Below are positions 59,501-64,000 of a DNA stretch of 64,000 nucleotides, one piece after another; position 1 is the first letter of the stretch; each line of letters starts with the position of its first letter. Origin of the DNA: VAZQ01 sp963721005 (GTDB lineage Bacteria; Pseudomonadota; Alphaproteobacteria; Rhizobiales; Xanthobacteraceae). Location of the stretch: the NCBI GenBank assembly GCA_963721005.1, contig CAVRHR010000006.1, positions 124,001 to 188,000 of the forward strand, read 5' to 3'. Both the position numbers and the translations under genes were made by a program. The notes below the pieces were generated by a model. It searched no databases and was not told the DNA's origin. It saw only the letters and a program-made list of their open reading frames with translations.

Positions 59501-59817
59501 GGCATCCCCTTGGCGATTTCGAGCGCGGACACATTGCGCCAATCCTACATTATGTCGACGATCCTTCAGGCTTTGGCACGTCCTCTTCGATCGCCTTGTC
59601 TAGCTTGCTGATCGTCATCAACCGCTTCATCGACCGTCGGCCGATCCTCGACCGTTCCCCACCACGCTTTGAGTCGCTGGTAAAGCTGTATTCAAGAGAT
59701 CGGCAATGCCTTTAGCTCACCAAGCTTGATCGGTGGACTTCAGCGAGCCAAAAGCAAGGGCCGCGAGGACCGTTCTCATCACGGCCCTCCGCCCCGGATT
59801 CGGGAAATCAACAGCGC
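59501..59817. other. Intergenic region with a sulfatase relic
   Basis: No intact gene. Around 59694-59742 the minus strand reads SPPIKLGELKAL, matching the C-terminal TPPLKLGEPKAF of sulfatase 1; the DNA of 59703-59731 agrees at most positions with 53453-53482. A TGA follows almost at once, so this is a gene fragment. A GGGCCGCG/CACGGCCC stem at about 59757-59791 follows the stop of the small Gly/Ala-rich gene on the minus strand. Confidence 0.55.
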
Positions 59818-60117
59818 CTACTTGCTGGCCATCGCGTTCTTTACGAGGCCCGCGATCACGGTCAGGATCGCGCCGCTCGCGCCGCCGCCGACCAACTGGC
59901 CGATGAGCGAGCCGATATCGAGCCCGCCGCCGGCGGCACCGGCCAGCGCCGGGATCAGCGCCTGCAGGATCTGTCCGCCGCCGGCACCGCCGATCGCCCC
60001 TGCGATCGTGTTGCCGACCGGCCCGAGATCAAAGTTCTTGAGCGAAGCGCCGGCCGCATTCCCTCCAGCGACGCCTGCGATAAGCTGAATAATGAGAGTG
60101 ACGAGTGTGCTCGACAT
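59818..60117 (-). CDS. Small Gly/Ala-rich protein, membrane-associated
   Basis: The 99-residue protein is one third Gly/Ala: LVTLIIQLIAGVAGGNAAGA, then LGPVGNTIAGAIGGAGGGQI and VGGGASGAILTVIAGLVKNA. Alternating Gly-rich and hydrophobic stretches suggest a membrane-bound or self-assembling helical protein. I recall similar small proteins from Bradyrhizobium-type genomes, unannotated. The ATG at 60117 follows AGGAGACCACC. It lies between the sulfatase 2 gene and the DUF3302-HlyD pair in the same direction. Confidence 0.75.
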   Translation of the reverse strand: MSSTLVTLIIQLIAGVAGGNAAGASLKNFDLGPVGNTIAGAIGGAGGGQILQALIPALAGAAGGGLDIGSLIGQLVGGGASGAILTVIAGLVKNAMASK

Positions 60118-60273
60118 GGTGGTCTCCTCATTCGCGGTGGAGGTGCTGTGTGGCCACGAGGTCTCAGCGGCATTCGTGGAAAGAGCGCCGGCCGCGCCGG
60201 CTTGCGCCTTCCGTCATTGCCCTTGCAGACGTGTCGTCGTGATCTTCTCCATGGCGTCGCTCGGGCCAGTTGT

Positions 60274-60299
60274 GGGCCGGCGGACCATCCGCCGGCCCG
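60274..60299 (-). other. GC-rich hairpin after sulfatase 2
   Basis: Perfect stem GGGCCGGCGGA/TCCGCCGGCCC with a CCA loop just past the stop codon; no T run. A related hairpin with GTTGTGGACCGGCG follows sulfatase 3 (about 62060-62098). They may stabilise mRNA 3' ends or attenuate transcription between operon genes. Confidence 0.55.
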
Positions 60300-60305
60300 T
60301 CGTGC

Positions 60306-61991
60306 TTAGTCCTTGCTCGCGCCCGCCATGATCTTGTCCATCGCGTCACTGACGGTGAAGCTCGCTGCCTTGGCGCGCGGCGGGAACTCCTTGAAGCTTT
60401 CGAGATACTTCGCAACGATGGCTTGCGCCGGCACGAACATGAACGCCCGATGGGCCTGCCAGTCGGCGTAATAAATGCTGTCGGTACCTCGCTCGAACGG
60501 GTCGGTCCGCAAGTTGTAGAGATTTGGCCCGCGCAGCACGGTAAATTGGCCCTGCCAGACACTGAGTGGCGCCTTCGGATTTGGCTCAGTGTGCTGCTCC
60601 ATGAAGGTGATTTTCCAATCGCGGACACGCAGGGCCAGCAGATCGCCATCATCGCTCCAGTAAAAGAATCCCTCGCGCGGTGACTCCTTTGCCTCCCCCT
60701 TGAAGAAGGGAATGAGATTGTGTCCGTCGAGGTGGACCTTGAAGGTCCTCCCGCCTAGGGAAAAGCCTTTCAGCAGCTTGTCGACGAGGTCGGGCTCACC
60801 TGCTGCCGCCGCGAAAGTCGGGACGAAGTCCTCGTGCGCGCAGGTGTCGTTGACGATCGTTCCGGGCTTGATCACACCTGGCCAGCGGATCAAGCACGGG
60901 ACGCGGAAGGCGCCCTCCCAGTTGGTGGCTTTCTCGCCCTTGAACGGTGTTGAGCCGCCATCCGGCCAGGTGAAGGCTTCGGCGCCGTTGTCGGTCGTAT
61001 AGACCACAATGGTGTTGTTGGCGACGCCGAGATCGTTGAGGAGCTTGAGAAGCTGTCCGACGTGCCCGTCGGTTTCGACCATACCGTCGGGATAAAGCCC
61101 CAAGCCGGTCTTGCCTTCCAACTCCTTCTTTAGATGCGTGAAGATGTGCATCCGCGTCGAGTTGAAGTAGCAGAGCCATGGCGTCCGCTCGGCGTTCTTC
61201 CGTTTGATGAAGTCGATGCTCGCTGCAAGAAACTCCTCGTCGATCGTTTCCATGCGCTTTTTGTCGAGCGAGCCGGTGTTCTCGATCGTCTGCTTGCCGA
61301 CGCGCCCGAAGGCGGGATCGACGGTCGGATCATCACGGTCACTCGCCTTGCACTTGAGAACGCCGCGCGGCCCGAATCTCGTGCGGAAGCGCGGGTCTTT
61401 TGGATAGTCGGAGTTCTCCGGTTCCTCCTCGGCGTTGAGGTGATAGAGATTGCCGAAGAACTCGTCGAAGCCATGCACCGTCGGCAGATGCTCGTTGCGG
61501 TCGCCCAAATGGTTTTTGCCGAACTGACCTGTGGCGTAGCCGAGCGACTTCATGACATCCGCGACGCTCGGATCGAGCGGCCCGAGCCCGAGCTCGGCTC
61601 CGGGCAGGCCTACCTTGGTCAGGCCGGTGCGGATCGGCGATTGCCCGGTGATGAAGGCGGCACGCCCGGCGGTGCAGCTCTGCTGGCCGTACCAGTCGGT
61701 AAAAACCGCCCCTTCCTTGCCGACGCGGTCGATGTTGGGTGTGCGGTAGCCCATGATGCCCATGTTGTAGGCGCTGACGTTGAACCAGCCGATGTCGTCA
61801 CCCATAATAAAAAGTATATTCGGCTTGCTGCCGGCCGCCGCGGGGGGCTGCTGCGCTTGAGCCTGGGCGACGCTGAACGGTGCGCCCCCGCTCAATACGG
61901 TTGCGGCGGCCGCAAGCGTGGTGCCACCGAGCAATATGCTGCGGCGGTCGACGGCATCGCTCTCGTCGTATTTCTTCTCCGTGCTGCTCAT
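60306..61991 (-). CDS. Sulfatase 2 (CTAGR-type)
   Basis: A 561-residue alkaline-phosphatase-fold sulfatase with a Tat-like leader (DRRSILLGGTTLAAAATVLS). Fold motifs: NILFIMGDDIGWFNVSAY, FGKNHLGDRNEHLP and VVYTTDNGAE. The active-site box reads SCTAGRAAFITGQ with Cys106 in place for formylglycine, but Ala replaces the invariant Pro of the usual CxPxR. Paralogous with sulfatase 3 next door at near 60% identity by eye; NLYHLNAEEEPEN and DYPKDPRFR are nearly unchanged. The C-terminus (SDAMDKIMAGASKD) differs. The ATG at 61991 follows GGAGGAGCC. Confidence 0.93.
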   Translation of the reverse strand: MSSTEKKYDESDAVDRRSILLGGTTLAAAATVLSGGAPFSVAQAQAQQPPAAAGSKPNILFIMGDDIGWFNVSAYNMGIMGYRTPNIDRVGKEGAVFTDWYGQQSCTAGRAAFITGQSPIRTGLTKVGLPGAELGLGPLDPSVADVMKSLGYATGQFGKNHLGDRNEHLPTVHGFDEFFGNLYHLNAEEEPENSDYPKDPRFRTRFGPRGVLKCKASDRDDPTVDPAFGRVGKQTIENTGSLDKKRMETIDEEFLAASIDFIKRKNAERTPWLCYFNSTRMHIFTHLKKELEGKTGLGLYPDGMVETDGHVGQLLKLLNDLGVANNTIVVYTTDNGAEAFTWPDGGSTPFKGEKATNWEGAFRVPCLIRWPGVIKPGTIVNDTCAHEDFVPTFAAAAGEPDLVDKLLKGFSLGGRTFKVHLDGHNLIPFFKGEAKESPREGFFYWSDDGDLLALRVRDWKITFMEQHTEPNPKAPLSVWQGQFTVLRGPNLYNLRTDPFERGTDSIYYADWQAHRAFMFVPAQAIVAKYLESFKEFPPRAKAASFTVSDAMDKIMAGASKD

Positions 61992-62059
61992 TGTGGCTCC
62001 TCCGTATGTTCCGACGGCCAAAGGCCGAGCAATGATTCGAATGCGATCCCTGCGTAAAA

Positions 62060-62098
62060 CTGGAGCGCCGGCCGAGTTGTGGACCGGCGCGCCGGATT
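62060..62098 (-). other. GC-rich hairpin after sulfatase 3
   Basis: Inverted repeat of the type GCGCCGGCC/GGACCGGCGC around GAGTTGT between the stop of sulfatase 3 and the start region of sulfatase 2. The sequence GTTGTGG-CCGGCG is shared with the hairpin after sulfatase 2. Confidence 0.45.
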
Positions 62099-62106
62099 GA
62101 CGACTG

Positions 62107-63789
62107 TCAGTCGCCTCGTGGCTTCTGCATTTGGGCGATGATCTGATCGAGGTTGAAGCTCTGAGGCTTCTGTAGCGGCGGAAATTCCTTGAACGTGTCA
62201 AAGAATTCTCCCGCGATCGCTTGCGCCTCCAATATCAGGAAGCCTTTGCTGAGCATCCAGTCGTTGTAGGTGTTCGACGTGATGTCGGCCCGCTCATACG
62301 GGTCCATCCGAAGGTTGTAGATCTTCGGCATTCGCAGGCAGGTGAGCGGGTCCTCCCAGACATTAAGGCCGCCGGGAGTCCTTTGCTCACAGAAGACGAA
62401 CTTCCAATCCGTGGCGCGTATCGCCACCAGGTGGCCGTCGTCGTCGAAGTAGATGAACCCCTTGCGCGCGGACCTCTCCTGCTGCCCGGTCAGATACGGA
62501 AGTTGATTGTAGCCGTCGATGTGGACCTTGTAGGTGCGTGCGCCGACCTGCCAGCCCTTCAACAAACGGTCTTTGATCTCGGGATCGCCGGCGGCTGCCA
62601 GGAAGGTCGGGAGCCAATCGTGTCCGCTGATGATCTCGTTTGATACGGTTCCGGCCTTGATGTGACCGGGCCAGCGGATCATCGCCGGAACCCGGAAAGC
62701 GCCTTCCCAGTTCGTGTCTTTCTCGCTCCTGAACGGAGTCATGCCGCTGTCCGGCCAGGAGTTCATATGCACGCCGTTGTCGGTCGTGTAGAGGACAATC
62801 GTGTCGTTGGCGACGCCGAGGTCGTCGACCGTCTGGAGAAGCTTGCCGACATCACCGTCGTGCTCGAGCATGCCGTCCGCATATTCGTTGTCGGGCATGC
62901 CGCTCTGGCCGCGCATGGACGCGCGCACATGGGTGCGAAAGTGCATGCGGGTGGCATTCATCCAGCAGAAGAATGGCTTGCCGGCTTTGACCTGCCGCTG
63001 CATGAAATCGATTGCCGCGGCGGTGGTCTCGTCGTCAATCGTCTCCATCCGCTTTTTGGTCAGCGGGCCCGTGTCCTCGATCGTCTGCTTGCCGATCCTG
63101 CCCCACCTCGGCTGCTCGGTGGGATCATCGGTCGCGGTCGCCTTGGACTTGATCACGCCGCGTGGGCCAAATCTTTCGCGGAAACGTGGATCTTTCGGGT
63201 AGTCGGGATTTTCAGGCTCTTCTTCAGCATTGAGGTGATAAAGATTTCCGAAGAATTCATCGAAACCATGCACCGTCGGCAGGAACTCGTTGCGATCGCC
63301 GAGATGGTTCTTTCCGAACTGGCCGGTGGCATAACCCAACGGTCGAAGGGCCTCGGCGATGGTGATATCCTCCGGCCGCAGACCGATGGTCGCGCCGGGA
63401 ATCCCGACCTTGGACAAGCCGGTGCGCAGCGTCGACTGGCCGGTGATGAATGTCGACCGTCCTGCCGTGCAGCTCTGCTCGGCATAGTAGTCGGTGAACA
63501 TCATGCCTTCGCGAGCGACCCGGTCGATATTGGGCGTGCGGTAGCCCATCAGGCCAAACGTATAAGCGCTTATATTGGATTGGCCGATATCGTCGCCGAA
63601 GATGACGAGGATGTTCGGCCGCCGCCCGGACGGTACGGCCGGCTGCGCCTGCGCCTGCGCCACCCGCGTCGGCGCGCTCGCGCCGAGCGCGGACGCGGCC
63701 GCGAGCGTCGTGCTTCCAACCAGCATGTTACGGCGGCTGAGTGCGCGACTCCCTGGATTCGTTTTGTCCCGGTTGTAATGGCTGGACAT
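62107..63789 (-). CDS. Sulfatase 3 (CTAGR-type)
   Basis: A 560-residue paralogue of sulfatase 2 in tandem. Tat-like leader SRRNMLVGSTTLAAASALGA; metal motif NILVIFGDDIGQSNISAY; active-site box SCTAGRSTFITGQ with Cys107 as the formylglycine precursor and Ala for Pro; FGKNHLGDRNEFLP and VLYTTDNGVH complete the site. Differences from its neighbour cluster in the substrate-side loops (WNATRMHFRTHV-type segment and the C-terminal 60 residues), which may mean different substrates. The ATG at 63789 follows GAGGAACAC. The formylglycine-generating enzyme gene ends 75 bp upstream. Confidence 0.94.
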   Translation of the reverse strand: MSSHYNRDKTNPGSRALSRRNMLVGSTTLAAASALGASAPTRVAQAQAQPAVPSGRRPNILVIFGDDIGQSNISAYTFGLMGYRTPNIDRVAREGMMFTDYYAEQSCTAGRSTFITGQSTLRTGLSKVGIPGATIGLRPEDITIAEALRPLGYATGQFGKNHLGDRNEFLPTVHGFDEFFGNLYHLNAEEEPENPDYPKDPRFRERFGPRGVIKSKATATDDPTEQPRWGRIGKQTIEDTGPLTKKRMETIDDETTAAAIDFMQRQVKAGKPFFCWMNATRMHFRTHVRASMRGQSGMPDNEYADGMLEHDGDVGKLLQTVDDLGVANDTIVLYTTDNGVHMNSWPDSGMTPFRSEKDTNWEGAFRVPAMIRWPGHIKAGTVSNEIISGHDWLPTFLAAAGDPEIKDRLLKGWQVGARTYKVHIDGYNQLPYLTGQQERSARKGFIYFDDDGHLVAIRATDWKFVFCEQRTPGGLNVWEDPLTCLRMPKIYNLRMDPYERADITSNTYNDWMLSKGFLILEAQAIAGEFFDTFKEFPPLQKPQSFNLDQIIAQMQKPRGD

Positions 63790-63864
63790 GCAGTGTTCCT
63801 CTATTGTCGATGGCGGCGGGAAAACGGATCGTCGGCTCGGCTTTTTGTCGATCGTTGCACGCGT

Positions 63865-64000
63865 TCATGACCCTCGCTTTGCCCTAATGATGCAGCGAAA
63901 GCCGACGTGGCTTGTGGACGTGTCCACCGGCTCCGCATGCCTTGCGGCCGGCCGGTAACGGCGGCAGTAGTTCGGCGCGCACAGGTGCGAGCCGCCCTTG
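63865..64000 (-). CDS. Formylglycine-generating enzyme, C-terminal end (5' cut by window edge)
   Basis: The minus strand from the right edge reads KGGSHLCAPNYCRRYRPAAR, then TSTSHVGFRCIIRAKRGS and a TGA at 63865-63867. This is the C-terminus of the FGE/SUMF1 (formylglycine-generating sulfatase-modifying) family: KGGS-x-LC-x3-YC-x-RYR holds the two copper-binding catalytic cysteines, and TS-x-VGFRC is the conserved ending. FGE oxidises the sulfatase active-site Cys to formylglycine in an O2- and copper-dependent reaction. Its position at the head of three sulfatase genes fits this role. About 44 residues of roughly 300 are visible. Confidence 0.88.
   Translation of the reverse strand, partial: KGGSHLCAPNYCRRYRPAARHAEPVDTSTSHVGFRCIIRAKRGS

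Noticed and set aside
53291..64000. Considered the sulfatase cluster as a CRISPR or toxin-antitoxin-type defence island
   Set aside because: All genes are enzymes or exported proteins with envelope-type leaders; no nuclease, repeat array or small antitoxin pair is present.
1..64000. Searched for tRNA, rRNA, CRISPR arrays, prophage and transposase genes
   Set aside because: No T-loop/anticodon-type cloverleaf, no regular repeat-spacer array, and no integrase or transposase signatures were seen by eye. A tRNAscan or CRISPR finder run would be decisive.

Overview
The window is a gene-dense, GC-rich stretch of an alphaproteobacterial chromosome, most probably from the order Hyphomicrobiales (Rhizobiales). 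The evidence is the alphaproteobacterial cell-cycle set (mipZ; divK-pleD overlapping and followed by rpmG), an eipB envelope gene (DUF1849), glnK-amtB, clpS-clpA, a phasin preceded by PhaR-like operators, promoter motifs matching the alphaproteobacterial general-stress sigma factor EcfG, and intergenic palindromic repeats of the rhizobial kind. No rRNA, tRNA, CRISPR array, transposase or phage gene was seen. I cannot name a species.

Layout. 1-7.6 kb: a partial conserved gene, a BKACE (DUF849) enzyme, panC, mipZ, a VWA-like protein, a membrane J-domain protein and a SPOR-tailed D,D-carboxypeptidase. 8-12.8 kb: phasin, DUF1003, clpS, clpA. 13-20.7 kb: an accessory region with a divergent pair of secreted paralogues of unknown function, a metallo-beta-lactamase-fold protein that has lost metal ligands, a frameshifted ABC-transporter binding protein, a hisC with a frameshifted 3' end, a VOC protein and a TSUP permease. 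21-24.5 kb: two Crp/Fnr-type regulators, two small unknown genes and an HWE histidine kinase. 24.7-31.2 kb: a stress-type island of small proteins (zinc ribbon, PRC-barrel, split DUF4112, PHA-system protein, 28-residue membrane peptide, DUF2252, CsbD, DUF892, Sel1), several behind EcfG-like promoters and part of it bracketed by a direct repeat of about 205 bp. 31.6-52.6 kb: mostly core genes (azlCD, glnK-amtB, HIT, FemAB-like, GDPD, RidA, eipB, dinB-DUF3572, PEBP, divK-pleD, rpmG, Nudix, rnr, topA).

53-64 kb: a leftward run of about eleven genes. It begins beyond the right edge with a formylglycine-generating enzyme, whose C-terminus with both catalytic cysteines is visible. It continues through two tandem paralogous sulfatases with an unusual CTAGR active-site motif, a Gly/Ala-rich small protein, a DUF3302 plus HlyD pair, a DUF1254/DUF1214 protein, a small membrane protein, a second DUF1254/DUF1214 protein with a Tat-like leader, and a third sulfatase with the canonical CTPSR motif, closing at a rho-independent terminator. 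This is the best candidate in the window for an undescribed system: export plus co-translational or cytosolic activation of sulfatases, coupled to DUF1254/DUF1214 proteins of unknown chemistry.

Three genes are interrupted by single-base events or a stop codon (hisC, the ABC binding protein, DUF4112). These may be real decay or assembly errors; raw reads would settle it.
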